Assembly (NCBI GenBank): GCA_009667805.1 | Contig: CM019071.1 | Location: 47,069,593-47,133,592, forward strand | Origin: Leptobrachium leishanense | Taxonomy: Eukaryota > Chordata > Amphibia > Anura > Megophryidae | Direction: 5' to 3' | DNA: 64,000 nucleotides | Part shown: positions 10,703 to 24,970 of the stretch, piece by piece | How positions within the stretch are numbered: the stretch's first letter is position 1 | Layout of the letters: every line of letters begins with the position of its first letter | Made by a program: the position numbers and the translations under genes | Notes under the pieces: model-generated | What the model saw: only the letters and a program-made list of their open reading frames with translations | Database searches by the model: none | Told to the model about the DNA's origin: nothing

Positions 10703-13700
10703 CGCTGTGTGTGTATGGCATGGTGTGTGGGGGGGCTGGCGCTGTGTATACATGGCACGGTGTGGGGGGGGCTGGCGCTGTGTATACATGGCACGGTGTG
10801 AGGGGGGGCTGGCGCTGTGTATACATGGCACGGTGTGGGGGGGGCTGGCGCTGTGTATACATGGCACGGTGTGTGGGGGGGCTGGCGCTGCGCTGTGTAT
10901 ACATGGCACGGTGTGGGGGGCTGGCGCTGTGTATACATGGCACGGTGTGGGGGGGCTGGCGCTGTGTATACATGGCACGGTGTGGGGGGGCTGGCGCTGT
11001 GTATACATGGCAGCGGTGTGGGGGGGGCTGGCGCTGTGTATACATGGCACGGTGTGTGTGGGGGGGCTGGCGCTGCGCTGTGTATACATGGCACGGTGTG
11101 GGGGGGGCTGGCGCTGTGTATACATGGCACGGTGTGGGGGGCTGGCGCTGTGTATACATGGCACGGTGGTGGGGGCTGGCGCTGTGTATACATGGCACGG
11201 TGTGGGGGGCTGGCGCTGTGTATACATGGCACGGTGTGTGGGGGGCTGGCGCTGCGCTGTGTATACATGGCACGGTGGTGGGGGGGCTGGCGCTGTGTAT
11301 ACATGGCACGGTGTGTGGGGGGGCTGGCGCTGCGCTGTGTATACATGGCACGGTGTGTGAGGGGGGCTGGCGCTGTGTATGCATGGCACGGTGTGTGAGG
11401 GGGGCTGGCGCTGTGTATGCATGGCACGGTGTGTGAGGGGGGCTGGCGCTGTGTATACATGGCACGGTGTGTGAGGGGGGCTGGCGCTGTGTATACATGG
11501 CACGGTGTGTGAGGGGGCTGGCGCTGTGTATACATGGCACGGTGTGTGAGGGGGGCTGGCGCTGTGTACATGGCACGGTGTGTGAGGGGGGGCTGGCGCT
11601 GTGTATACATGGCACGGTGTGTGAGGGGGCTGGCGCTGTGTATACATGGCACGGTGTGGAGGGGGCTGGCGCTGTGTATACATGGCACGGTGTGTGGGGG
11701 GCTGGCGCTGTGTATACATGGCACGGTGTGTGAGGGGGGCTGGCGCTGTGTATACATGGCACGGTGTGAGGGGGGCTGGCGCTGTGTATACATGGCACGG
11801 TGTGTGGGGGGGCTGGCGCTGTGTATACATGGCACGGTGTGTGAGGGGGGCTGGCGCTGTGTATACATGGCACGGTGTGTGGGGGGGCTGGCGCTGTGTA
11901 TACATGGCACGGTGTGTGAGGGGGGCTGGCGCTGTGTATACATGGCACGGTGTGTGAGGGGGGGCTGGCGCTGTGTATACATGGCACGGTGTGGGGGGGG
12001 CTGGCGCTGTGTATACATGGCACGGTGTGTGAGGGGTGGCGCTGTGTATACATGGCACGGTGTGTGGGGGGGCTGGCGCTGTGTATACATGGCACGGTGT
12101 GTGGGGGGCTGGCGCTGTGTATACATGGCACGGTGTGTGAGGGGGCTGGCGCTGTGTATACATGGCACGGTGTGTGGGGGGGGCTGGCGCTGTGTATACA
12201 TGGCACGGTGTGTGGAGGGGGCTGGCGCTGTGTATACATGGCACGGTGTGTGGGGGGGCTGGCGCTGTGTATACATGGCACGGTGTGTGAGGGGCGGCGC
12301 TGTGTATACATGGCACGGTGTGTGGGGGCTGGCGCTGTGTATACATGGCACGGTGTGAGGGGGGGCTGGCGCTGTGTATACATGGCACGGTGTGAGGGGG
12401 CTGGCGCGCTGTGTATACATGCACGGTGTGTGGGGAGGCTGGCGCTGTGTATACATGGCACGGTGTGTGAGGGGGGGCTGGCGCTGTGTATACATGGCAC
12501 GGTGTGAGTGGGGGCTGGCGCTGTGTATACATGGCACGGTGTGTGAGGGGGGGCTGGCGCTGTGTATACATGGCACGGTGTGTGGGGAGGCTGGCGCTGT
12601 GTATACATGGCACGGTGTGTGAGGGGGGCTGGCGCTGTGTATACATGGCACGGTGTGTGAGGGGGGGCTGGCGCTGTGTATACATGGCACGGTGTGTGGG
12701 GGGGCTGGCGCTGTGTATGCATGGCACGGTGTGAGGGGGGGCTGGCGCTGTGTATACATGGCACGGTGTGTGGGGGGGCTGGCGCTGTGTATACATGGCA
12801 CGGTGTGTGAGGGGGGGCTGGCGCTGTGTATACATGGCACGGTGTGTGAGGGGGCTGGCGCTGTGTATACATGGCACGGTGTGTGGGGGGCTGGCGCTGT
12901 GTATGCATGGCACGGTGTGAGGGGGGGCTGGCGCTGTGTATACATGGCACGGTGTGTGGGGGGGCTGGCGCTGTGTATACATGGCACGGTGTGAGGGGGC
13001 TGGCGCTGTGTATACATGGCACGGTGTGAGGGGGGGCTGGCGCTGTGTATGCATGGCACGGTGTGAGGGGGGGCTGGCGCTGTGTATACATGGCACGGTG
13101 TGTGAGGGGGGGCTGGCGCTGTGTATACATGGCACGGTGTGTGAGGGGGGCTGGCGCTGTGTATACATGGCACGGTGTGTGGGGGGGCTGGCGCTGTGTA
13201 TACATGGCACGGTGTGAGGGGGGCTGGCGCTGTGTATACATGGCACGGTGTGAGGGGGCTGGCGCTGTGTATACATGGCACGGTGTGAGGGGGGGCTGGC
13301 GCTGTGTATACATGGCACGGTGTGAGGGGGGCTGGCGCTGTGTATACATGGCACGGTGTGAGGGGGGCTGGCGCTGTGTATACATGGCACGGTGTGTGAG
13401 GGGGGCTGGCGCTGTGTATACATGGCACGGTGTGAGGGGGGCGCTGGCGCTGTGTATACATGGCACGGTGTGAGGGGGGGCTGGCGCTGTGTATACATGG
13501 CACGGTGTGAGGGGGGCTGGCGCTGTGTATACATGGCACGGTGTGAGGGGGGGCTGGCGCTGTGTATACATGGCACGGTGTGAGGGGGGCTGGCGCTGTG
13601 TATACATGGCACGGTGTGAGGGGGGGCTGGCGCTGTGTATACATGGCACGGTGTGAGGGGGGCTGGCGCTGTGTATACATGGCACGGTGTGGGGGGGGGG

Positions 13701-16700
13701 CTGGCGCTGTGTATACATGGCACGGTGTGGGGGGGCTGGCGCTGTGTATACATGGCACGGTGTGAGGGGGGCTGGCGCTGTGTATACATGGCACGGTGTG
13801 AGGGGGGCTGCGCTGTGTATACATGGCACGGTGTGAGGGGGGCTGGCGCTGTGTATACATGGCACGGTGTGAGGGGGGGCTGGCGCTGTGTATACATGGC
13901 ACGGTGTGAGGGGGGCTGGCGCTGTGTATGCATGGCACGGTGTGAGGGGGGCTGACGCTGTGTATACATGGCACGGTGTGAGGGGGGCTGGCGCTGTGTA
14001 TACATGGCACGGTGTGAGGGGGGCTGGCGCTGTGTATACATGGCACGGTGTGAGGGGGGGCTGGCGCTGTGTATACATGGCAGGGTGTGAGGGGGGGCTG
14101 GCGCTGTGTATACATGGCACGGTGTGTGGGGGGGCTGGCGCTGTGTATACATGGCACGGTGTGTGAGGGGGGCTGGCGCTGTGTATACATGGCACGTGTT
14201 GGGGGGGCTGCGCTGTGTATACATGGCACGGTGTGAGGGGGGCTGGCGCTGTGTATACATGGCACGGTGTGAGGGGGGGCTGGCGCTGTGTATACATGGC
14301 ACGGTGTGAGGGGGGGGCTGGCGCTGTGTATACATGGCACGGTGTGAGGGGGGGCTGGCGCTGTGTATACATGGCACGGTGTGTGGGGGGGCTGGCGCTG
14401 TGTATACATGGCACGGTGTGAGGGGGGCTGGCGCTGGACGGTCAAGTGTTGTAGGTACATGGCACGGTATGTGTGAGGGGGGGCTGGCGCTGTGTATACA
14501 TGGCACGGTGTGGGGGGGCTGGCGCTGTGTATACATGGACGGTGTAGGGGGGGCTGGCGCTGTGTATACATGGCACGGTGTTGAGGGGGGCTGGCGCTGT
14601 GTATGCATGGCACGGTGTGAGGGGGCTGGCGCTGTGTATACATGGCACGGTGTGAGGGGGGCTGGCGCTGTGTATACATGGCACGGTGTGAGGGGGGGCT
14701 GGCGCTGTGTATACATGGCACGGTGTGAGGGGGGGCTGGCGCTGTGTATACATGGCACGGTGTGAGGGGGGGCTGGCGCTGTGTATACATGGCACGGTGT
14801 GTGAGGGGGGGCTGGCGCTGTGTATGCATGGCACGGTGTGTGAGGGGGGCTGGCGCTGTGTATACATGGCACGGTGTGAGGGGGGGCTGGCGCTGTGTAT
14901 GCATGGCACGGTGTGAGGGGGGCTGGCGCTGTGTATACATGGCACGGTGTGAGGGGGGCTGGCGCTGTGTATACATGGCACGGTGTGAGGGGGGGCTGGC
15001 GCTGTGTATACATGGCACGGTGTGTGGGGGGGGCTGGCGCTGTGTGATACATGCACGGCACGGTGTGAGGGGGGCTGGCGCTGTGTATACATGGCACGGT
15101 GTGTGAGGGGGGCTGGCGCTGTGTATACATGGCACGGTGTGAGGGGGGCTGGCGCTGTGTATACATGGCACGGTGTGAGGGGGGGCTGGCGCTGTGTATA
15201 CATGGCACGGTGTGAGGGGGGCTGGCGCTGTTATACATGGCACGGTGTGAGGGGGGCTGGCGCTGTGTATACATGGCACGGTGTGTGAGGGGGCTGGCGC
15301 TGTGTATACATGGCACGGTGTGGGGGGGGGCTGGCGCTGTGTATACATGGCACGGTGTGAGGGGGCTGGCGCTGTGTATGCATGGCACGGTGTGAGGGGG
15401 GCTGGCGCTGTGTATACATGGCACGGTGTGGGGGGGCTGGCGCTGTGTATACATGGCACGGTGTGGAGGGGGGGCTGGCGCTGTGTATACATGGCACGGT
15501 GTGAGGGGGGCTGGCGCTGTGTATGCATGGCACGGTGTGAGGGGGGCTGGCGCTGTGTATGCATGGCACGGTGTGGGGGGGGCTGGCGCTGTGTATGCAT
15601 GGCACGGTGTGGGGGGGCTGGCACTGTGTATGCATGGCACGGTGTGTGAGGGGGGCTGGCGCTGTGTATGCATGGCACGGTGTGGGGGGGGCTGGCGCTG
15701 TGTATACATGGCACGGTGTGAGGGGGGCTGGCGCTGTGTATACATGGCACGGTGTGAGGGGGGGCTGGCGCTGTGTATACATGGCACGGTGTGAGGGGGG
15801 CTGGCGCTGTGTATACATGGCACGGTGTGAGGGGGGGCTGGCGCTGTGTATGCATGGCACGGTGTGAGGGGGGGCTGGCGCTGTGTATGCATGGCACGGT
15901 GTGAGGGGGGCTGGCGCTGTGTATACATGGCACGGTGTGGGGGGGCTGGCGCTGTGTATGCATGGCACGGTGTGTGAGGGGGGCTGGCGCTGTGTATACA
16001 TGGCACGGTGGTGTGGGGGGGCTGGCGCTGTGTATACATGGCACGGTGTGGGGGGGCTGGCACTGTGTATACATGGCACGGTGTGTGAGGGGGGGCTGGC
16101 GCTGTGTATGCATGGCACGGTGTGAGGGGGCTGGCGCTGTGTATGCATGGCACGGTGTGTGAGGGGGGCTGGCGCTGTGTATGCATGGCACGGTGTGTGA
16201 GGGGGGCTGGCGCTGTGTATGCATGGCACGGTGTGGGGGGGCTGGCGCTGTGTATGCATGGCACGGTGTGAGGGGGGGCTGGCGCTGTGTATGCATGGCA
16301 CGGTGTGTGAGGGGGGCTGGCGCTGTGTATACATGGCACGGTGTGGGGGGGCTGGCGCTGTGTATACATGGCACGGTGTGGGGGGGCTGGCACTGTGTAT
16401 GCATGGCACGGTGTGAGGGGGGCTGGCGCTGTGTATGCATGGCACGGTGTGTGAGGGGGCTGGCGCTGTGTATACATGGCATGGGTGGGGGGGGCTGGCG
16501 CTGTGTATACATGGCACGGTGTGGGGGGGCTGGCACTGTGTATGCATGGCACGGTGTGAGGGGGGCTGCGCTGTGTATGCATGGCACGGTGTGTGAGGGG
16601 GCTGGCGCTGTGTATGCATGGCACGGTGTGGGGGGGGCTGGCGCTGTGTATGCATGGCACGGTGTGGGGGGGCTGGCACTGTGTATGCATGGCACGGTGT

Positions 16701-17025
16701 GTGAGGGGGCTGGCGCTGTGTATGCATGGCACGGTGTGGGGGGGGCTGGCGCTGTGTATACATGGCACGGTGTGAGGGGGGCTGGCGCTGTGTATGCATG
16801 GCACGGTGTGAGGGGGGGCTGGCGCTGTGTATACATGGCACGGTGAGGGGGGGCTGGCGCTGTGTATACATGGCACGGTGTGAGGGGGGGCTGGCGCTGT
16901 GTATGCATGGCACGGTGTGAGGGGGGGCTGGCGCTGTGTATACATGGCACGGTGTGAGGGGGGCTGGCGCTGTGTATGCATGGCAAGTGTGGGGGGGGCT
17001 GGCGCTGTGTATGCATGGCACGGTG
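10697..17025 (+). repeat. 36/37-bp minisatellite array (family C), about 170 units
   Basis: Unit: a run of 6-8 G, then CTGGCGCTGTGTATACATGG, then CACGGTGTGA. It is the longest array in the window. Variants are zoned: GGTGTGGGGG and GCGCTGCGCTG forms at the left (10.7-11.3 kb), GGTGTGTGAGG from 11.35 to about 13 kb, GGTGTGAGG after that, and TATGCATGG replacing TATACATGG increasingly to the right of 15.3 kb. Reverse-strand frames over 2,100 codons long are stop-free repeat translation (CHVYTAPAP-type period) and are not genes. A related array lies inverted at 60100-60457. Confidence 0.95.
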
Positions 17026-17524
17026 TAAAGGTGGTCTGGTTTAGCAGTGATTTGGGGGTTTTCTCTCTGGGGGGTCACGGGGATAATTCACAGGAAATTA
17101 ACACATGAACAGATCTTGTTTTCACGATCCTCGGGTTTTTGACGCTGGTTCCTGCGTGCGTCTCTCGTGTATTGATACGTCCAGGTTCCTGTCATGGCGG
17201 GATTTCCTGTTATTCTGTGTGATCGCGCGCGTTGGAAACTCTCTCTGTCAGATTTCACAATGCTTTGAAGTTTATTAAATGACATAAAATTTCCCTGAAA
17301 CTCCATGTGGAAAATCCCGACCCGAGTCCAGTGCGCCGCGAACACTGAGAAGCGGCTCCAGCCCCCGTGACCTGCCCGTTACTGTCACCCCTTCCTCCTG
17401 GCTCTTCATTGCCATAGCCCCGGCTTCTCACCGGGAGCAGCAGCACCAACAAGTACATGAGCGCATAACACAAGGGTCTCTGTTTTCTCCTAATGCCCCC
17501 TTTTCTGTGGGTACATTAAGTACA
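17026..17524. other. Non-repetitive spacer, no gene seen
   Basis: Mixed-composition sequence without recognisable coding, RNA or transposon signatures. Short reverse open frames at 17088-17473 show no domain. Confidence 0.5.
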
Positions 17525-19480
17525 TTCAGTGTATGCGGGTGTCTTTTTAGGGGCTCCTCCATATATTCAGGGTGTGTGGGTGTGTTTTTAGGGGCTCCTC
17601 CATATATTCAGGGTGTGTGGGTGTCTTTTTAGGGGCTCCTCCATATATTCAGGGTGTGCGGGTGTCTTTTTAGGGGTTCCTCCATATATTCAGGGTGTGC
17701 GGGTGTGTTTTTAGGGGCTCCTCCATATATTCAGGGTGTGCGGGTGTCTTTTTAGGGGCTCCTCCATATATTCAGGGTGTGCGGGTGTGTTTTTAGGGGT
17801 TCCTCCATATATTCAGGGTGTGCGGGTGTCTTTTTAGGGGCTCCTCCATATATTCAGGGTGCGGGTGTGTGTTTTATAGGGGTTCCTCCATATATTCAGG
17901 GTGTGCGGGTGTTTTTAGGGGCTCCTCCATATATTCAGGGTGTGCGGGTGTTTTTAGGGGCTCCTCCATGTATTCAGGGTGTGCGGGTGTGTTTTTAGGG
18001 GTTCCTCCATATATTCAGGGTGTGCGGGTGTGTTTTTAGGGGTCCTCCATATATTCAGGTGTGCGGGTGTCTTTTTAGGGGCTCCTCCATATATTCAGGG
18101 TGCGGGTGTGTGTTTTTAGGGGTTCCTCCATATATTCAGGGTGTGCGGGTGTTTTTAGGGGCTCCTCCATATATTCAGGGTGTGCGGGTGTTTTTAGGGG
18201 CTCCTCCATGTATTCAGGGTGTGCGGGTGTGTTTTTAGGGGTTCCTCCATATATTCAGGGTGTGCGGGTGTGTTTTTAGGGGGTCCTCCATATATTCAGG
18301 GTGTGTGGGTGTGTTTTTAGGGGCTTCTCCATATATTCAGGGTGTGCGGGTGTCTTTTTAGGGGCTCCTCCATATATTCAGGGTGCGGGTGTGTGTTTTT
18401 AGGGGTTCCTCCATATATTCAGGGTGTGTGGGTGTGTTTTTAGGGGCTTCTCCATATATTCAGGGTGTGCGGGTGTCTTTTTAGGGGCTCCTCCATATAT
18501 TCAGGGTGCGGGTGTGTGTTTTTAGGGGTTCCTCCATATATTCAGGGTGTGTGGGTGTGTTTTTAGGGGCTCCTCCATGTATTCAGGGTGTGCGGGTGTG
18601 TTTTTAGGGGTTCCTCCATATATTCAGGGTGTGCGGGTGTGTTTTTAGGGGCTCCTCCATATATTCAAGGTGTGCGGGTGTCTTTTTAGGGGTTCCTCCA
18701 TATATTCAGGGTGTGTGGGTGTGTTTTTAGGGGCTCCTCCATATATTCAAGGTGTGTGGGTGTCTTTTTAGGGGTTCCTCCATATATTCAGGGTGTGTGG
18801 GTATCTTTTTAGGGGTTCCTCCATATATTCAGGGTGTGCGGGTGTATTTTTAGGGGCTCCTCCATATATTCAGGGTGTGCGGGTGTATTTTTAGGGGTTC
18901 CTCCATATATTCAGGGTGTGGGGGTGTCTTTTTAGGGGTTCCTCCATATATTCAGGGTGTGCGGGTGTATTTTTAGGGGCTCCTCCATATATTCAGGGTG
19001 TGCGGGTGTCTTTTTAGGGGTTCCTCCATATATTCAGGGTGTGCGGGTGTATTTTTAGGGGCTCCTCCATATATTCAGGGTGTGCGGGTGTATTTTTAGG
19101 GGCTCCTCCATACATTCAGGGTGTGCGGGTGTGTTTCTAGGGGTTCCTCCATATATTCAGGGTGTGCGGGTGTCTTTTTAGGGGGTCCTCCATATATTCA
19201 GGGTGTGTGGGTGTATTTTTAGGGGCTCCTCCATACATTCAGGGTGTGCGGGTGTGTTTCTAGGGGTTCCTCCATATATTCAGGGTGTGCGGGTGTCTTT
19301 TTAGGGGCTCCTCCATATATTCAGGGTGTGCGGGTGTCTTTTTAGGGGTTCCTCCATATATTCAGGGTGTGCGGGTATCTTTTTAGGGGGTCCTCCATAT
19401 ATTCAGGGTGTGTGGGTGTATTTTTAGGGGTTCCTCCATATATTCAGGGCGTGCGGGTGTATTTTTAGGATACAGAGGGA
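17525..19480 (+). repeat. 41-bp minisatellite, family A, array 1 (plus orientation), about 48 units
   Basis: Unit of about 41 bp: CTCCTCCATATATTCAGGGT, then GTGCGGGTGT, then GTTTTTAGGGG. Variation is concentrated at TCTTT/TGTTT/TATTT, GCTCC/GTTCC and CGGG/TGGG. A block containing the rare CTCCATGTATTC variant recurs about 250 bp apart (17961 and 18211), so higher-order duplication has occurred. Confidence 0.95.
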
Positions 19481-20150
19481 ACCCCCAAACCCGCCGCCAG
19501 AAGTTTGTTAACAGAGGAGACCAAGGGAGACGGCCTTTTAATCAGGACTGTCCTACCAACTTCAGGCCAGCTGGGAGTTGTGTGAAGATGCGTTTCATGT
19601 AAGGAGGCCTCTGCGTATACTGGGGTATCTTCAAAGTGGGGTGTCAATAACCAGGACTGTGCTTCCAGGCTTCGCAACACGACTAGGACAGCCATGTTTT
19701 CCTGGACACATATAATGTATTCATGCTGATGGGCAGTGCATGAAAAACACCACCCCGCAGCATGTATAATCCATACGCTGCCGGTAAGAATTAAAAAAGG
19801 AATCCCAGGTGACCTGCCTTGATTTGCTTCCTGTAGCATATGAATTATAAATGTTTCAGGGCAGCACTTTTCCCTGTGCTTCCCCTCTGCATGAAATGGA
19901 AAAACATGGCCGCCCTGGCGACCCTGCAATGTCCCTGTTTAATCTCAGGCAGTGAATTCTGGGAAACAGGAAATTAAGCAGAAATTTCCTATCCGGCGGT
20001 GATACACGATGTCGAACACAATCTGCCGCCGATTACACTGATTTATGAAGCTCGTTTAATGACATAATGGAGAAGACAATCATCGTGTAAGGGACGTGGC
20101 CACACGTTATCAGGACAGGCTCAGACTGCGCCCGATTACAAGGGGATGCG
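19481..20150. other. Non-repetitive spacer, no convincing gene
   Basis: A 154-codon reverse open frame (19465-19929) is the only long frame outside arrays here. It has no domain I recognise, begins inside no promoter-like context, and its C-terminal end enters the flanking array. I do not call it a gene. Confidence 0.45.
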
Positions 20151-20154
20151 AATA

Positions 20155-20462
20155 TGGAATTATCGGGACAGGCACAGACAGGACTGGTTTACATATAATA
20201 TGGGGGATCTCGCTGCAGACCTTCAGGACAGGCGCAGACAGGACTGGTTTATATATACTGTAGAATCCTCCATTAACAGGACAGGCGCAGACAGGACTGG
20301 TTTACATATGGGGGATCTCGCTGCAGACCTTCAGGACAGGCGCAGACAGGACTGGTTTACATATAATATGGGGGATCTCGCTGCAGACCTTCAGGACAGG
20401 CGCAGACAGGACTGGTTTATATATACTGTAGAAAACTCCATTAACAGGACAGGCGCAGACAC
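20155..20462 (+). repeat. Compound tandem repeat with two alternating unit types
   Basis: Each unit starts AGGACAGGCGCAGACAGGAC and TGGTTTA. Type 1 continues CATATAATATGGGGGATCTC and GCTGCAGACCTTC; type 2 continues TATATACTGTAGAA and CTCCATTAAC. The order is roughly 1-2-1(short)-1-2, so the amplification unit may be the dimer of about 115 bp. Confidence 0.85.
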
Positions 20463-20864
20463 ACTGTTTATTTGTATATTGTTTGCAGGCGGTCGCGCAG
20501 GATGTATTGCTGGGATTGGGGGAGTCTGCCTGGTCTTTGTCTGGACCGGCTGCTGCTTTTGAAGCGGTATTTTGGGGGGTGGGAGGAGCTCCGAGGGCTT
20601 TTAAGGTGAATTCCAGGTGTTTCAGGTGTCTGCGCGGCATCCTCCCGACTGAAGGAAGTTCAAACACCGCCATTCAACTGCGGATCAGCAGCCCCCATCC
20701 TCTAATAACACAGCCACTAATTACTTCCTCGTGTCTGCCGGGACGCGCACAGCCATGCCGGCAATATACACACTAACGTACCCAAAAACTCCGAGATTAA
20801 CCAGGAAATATTGGTAAAATTACACAGAGGTCACATATAATGAGAGAGATTATCAGGGTGTAAA
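20463..20864. other. Spacer, no gene seen
   Basis: Open frames on both strands (for example 20483-20776 forward) lack domain signatures. Nothing else is recognised. Confidence 0.45.
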
Positions 20865-20877
20865 AGGTCGGGTTATA

Positions 20878-21080
20878 CAGTCATGGCCGAAATTGTTGGC
20901 ACCCCAGACATTTTTCCATAAAATCGAGTATTTCTCAGAGTATTGCAGTGACACATGTTTTGCTATACACAGGTTTATTCCCTTTGTGTGTATTGGAACA
21001 AAACAAAAAGAGGAAAAAAAGCAAATTGGACATAATGTCACAAAACTCCAAAAATGGTCTGGACACAATTCTTGGCACCT
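20878..21080. repeat. Left terminal inverted repeat of the Tc1-like element
   Basis: Matches the right terminal repeat through TTGGCACCCCAGACATTTTT, TGTTTTGCTATACACA, TTTATTCCCTTTGTGTGT, AAATTGGACATAATGTCACA and CCAAAAATGGTCTGGACA, ending near TTCTTGGCACC. Confidence 0.9.
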
Positions 21081-21084
21081 TAAC

Positions 21085-22095
<1,011 letters not shown>

Positions 22096-22265
22096 GCTTA
22101 GTGTGGCACACACAGACACACAATGCAAAGACTAAGTCAACTTCTCTCATTTTTATCTGCTTTCAGGTGTGATTTTTATATTGCCCACATCTGTTACTTG
22201 CCCCAGGTGAGTTTACAGGAGCATCACATGCTTGAAACAATCTTATTTATCCACAATTTGGAAAG

Positions 22266-22478
22266 GGTGCCAAGAATTTTGTCCAGACCATTTTTGGAGT
22301 TTTGTGTGACATTATGTCCAATTTGCTTTTTTTCCTCCCTTTTTTGGTTTTGTTCCAATACACACAAAGGGAATAAACATGTGTATAGCAAAACATGTCT
22401 TACTGCAATACTTTTCTGTGAGAAATACTTAATTTTCTGGAAAAATGTCTGGGGTGCCAACAATTTCAGCCATGACTG
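22266..22478. repeat. Right terminal inverted repeat of the Tc1-like element
   Basis: Inverted counterpart of 20878-21080, with several small insertions (for example an extra AAAA-rich segment and a CA duplication) and point differences, consistent with age. Confidence 0.9.
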
Positions 22479-24970
22479 TATGTGTGTGATTTGTGTCGGG
22501 GAGGGGTCGGGTTATATCTGTGATTTGTGTCAGGGAGGGGTCGGGTTATATCTGTGTGATTTGTGTCAGGGAGGGGTCGGGTTATATCTGTGTGATTTGT
22601 GTCGGGGAGGGGTCGGGTTGTATCTGTGTGATTTGTGTCGGGGAGGGGTCGGGTTATATCTGTGTGATTTGTGTCAGGGAGGGGTCGGGTTATATCTGTG
22701 TGATTTGTGTCGGGGAGGGGTCGGGTTATATCTGTGTGATTTGTGTCGGGGAGGGGTCAGGTTATATCTGTGTGATTTGTGTCAGGGAGGGGTCGGGTTA
22801 TATCTGTGTGATTTGTGTCGGGGAGGGGTCGGGTTATATCTGTGTGATTTGTGTCAGGGAGGGGTCGGGTTATATCTGTGTGATTTGTGTCGGGGAGGGG
22901 TCGGGTTATATCTGTGTGATTTGTGTCAGGGAGGGGTCGGGTTATATCTGTGTGATTTGTGTCGGGGAGGGGTCGGGTTATATCTGTGATTTGTGTCAGG
23001 GAGGGGTCGGGTTGTATCGGTGTGATTTGTGTCGGGGAGGGGTCGGGTTATATCTGTGTGATTTGTGTCAGGGAGGGGTCGGGTTATCTGTGATTTGTGT
23101 CAGGGAGGGGTCGGGTTATATCTGTGTGATTTGTGTCGGGGGGGGTCGGGTTATATCTGTGTGATTTGTGTCAGGGAGGGGTCGGGTTATATCTGTGTGA
23201 TTTGTGTCAGGGAGGGGTCGGGTTATCTGTGTGATTTGTGTCAGGGAGGGGTCGGGTTATATCTGTGTGATTTGTGTCGGGGAGGGGTCGGGTTATATCT
23301 GTGTGATTTGTGTCGGGGAGGAGTCGGGTTATATCTGTGTGATTTGTGTCGGGGAGGGGTCGGGTTATATCTGTGTGATTAGTGTCGGGGAGGGGCCGGG
23401 TTGTATCTGTGTGATTTGTGTCGGGGAGGGGCCGGGTTGTATCTGTGTGATTTGTGTCAGGGAGGGGTCGGGTTGTATCGGTGTGATTTGTGTCGGGGAG
23501 GGGTCGGGTTATATCTGTGTGATTTGTGTCGGGGAGGGGCCGGGTTGTATCTGTGTGATTTGTGTCAGGGAGGGGTCGGGTTGTATCGGTGTGATTTGTG
23601 TCGGGGAGGGGTCGGGTTATATCTGTGTGATTTGTGTCAGGGAGGGGCCGGGTTGTATCTGTGTGATTTGTGTCAGGGAGGGGTCGGGTTATATCTGTGT
23701 GATTTGTGTCAGGGAGGGGTCAGGTTATATCTGTGTGATTTGTGTCAGGGAGGGGTCAGGTTATATCTGTGTGATTGTGTCAGGGAGGGGTCGGGTTATA
23801 TCTGTGTGATTTGTGTCAGGGAGGGGTCGGGTTGTATCTGTGTGATTTGTGTCGGGGAGGGGTCGGGTTATATCTGTGTGATTTGTGTCAGGGAGGGGTC
23901 GGGTTATATCTGTGTGATTTGTGTCGGGGGGGTCAGGTTATATCTGTGTGATTTGTGTCAGGGAGGGGTCGGGTTATATCTGTGTGGTTTGTGTCGGGGA
24001 GGGGTCGGGTTATATCGGTGTGATTTGTGTCGGGGAGGGGTCGGGTTGTATCGGTGTGATTTGTGTCAGGGAGGGGTCGGGTTGTATCTGTGTGATTTGT
24101 GTCGGGGAGGGGTCGGGTTATATCTGTGTGATTTGTGTCGGGGAGGGGTCGGGTTATATCTGTGTGATTTGTGTCAGGGAGGGGTCGGGTTATATCTGTG
24201 TGATTTGTGTCAGGGAGGGGTCGGGTTATATCTGTGTGATTTGTGTCAGGGAGGGGTCGGGTTATATCTGTGTGATTTGTGTCAGGGAGGGGTCGGGTTA
24301 TATCTCTGTGATTTGTGTCAGGGAGGGGTCGGGTTATATCTGTGTGATTTGTGTCAGGGAGGGGTCGGGTTATATCTGTGTGATTTGTGTCAGGGAGGGG
24401 TCGGGTTATAGCTGTGTGATTTGTGTCGGGGAGGGGTCGGGTTATATCTGTGTGATTTGTGTCGGGGAGGGGTCGGGTTATATCTGTGTGATTTGTGTCG
24501 GGGAGGGGTCGGGTTATATATCTGTGTGATTTGTGTCGTGGAGGGGTCGGGTTATATCTGTGTGATTTGTGTCAGGGAGGGGTCGGGTTATATCTGTGTG
24601 ATTTGTGTCGTGGAGGGGTCGGGTTATATCTGTGTGATTTGTGTCAGGGAGGGGTCGGGTTATATCTGTGTGATTTGTGTCAGGGAGGGGTCGGGTTATA
24701 TCTGTGTGATTTGTGTCAGGGAGGGGTCGGGTTATATCGGTGTGATTTGTGTCGGGGAGGGGTCGGGTTGTATCGGTGTGGTTTGTGTCGGGGAGGGGTC
24801 GGGTTATATCGGTGTGATTTGTGTCGGGGAGGGGTCGGGTTATATCTGTGATTTGTGTCGGGGAGGGGTCGGGTTGTATCGGTGTGAGTTTGTGTCGGGG
24901 AGGGGTCGGGTTGTATCGGTGTGGTTTGTGTCGGGGAGGGGTCGGGTTGTATCGGTGTGGTTTGTTTCTG
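22479..24970 (+). repeat. 37-bp minisatellite, about 67 units
   Basis: Unit: GTCGGGTTATATCTGTGTGA, then TTTGTGTC(A/G)GGGAGGGG. Variants include TTGTATC, ATCGGTG and a few 3-6 bp deletions. A partial unit left of the Tc1-like element (20866-20877) shows that the array edge existed before that insertion. Long forward frames are repeat artefacts. Confidence 0.95.

Noticed and set aside
10576..17016. Reverse-strand open frames over 2,100 codons long
   Set aside because: They are stop-free only because the 36/37-bp unit lacks stops in all reverse frames. The translation is a short low-complexity period that drifts between frames, and open frames exist in several registers at once.
19465..19929. 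154-codon reverse open frame as a gene
   Set aside because: No domain recognised, one end in a minisatellite, no splice or promoter context. Could be chance.
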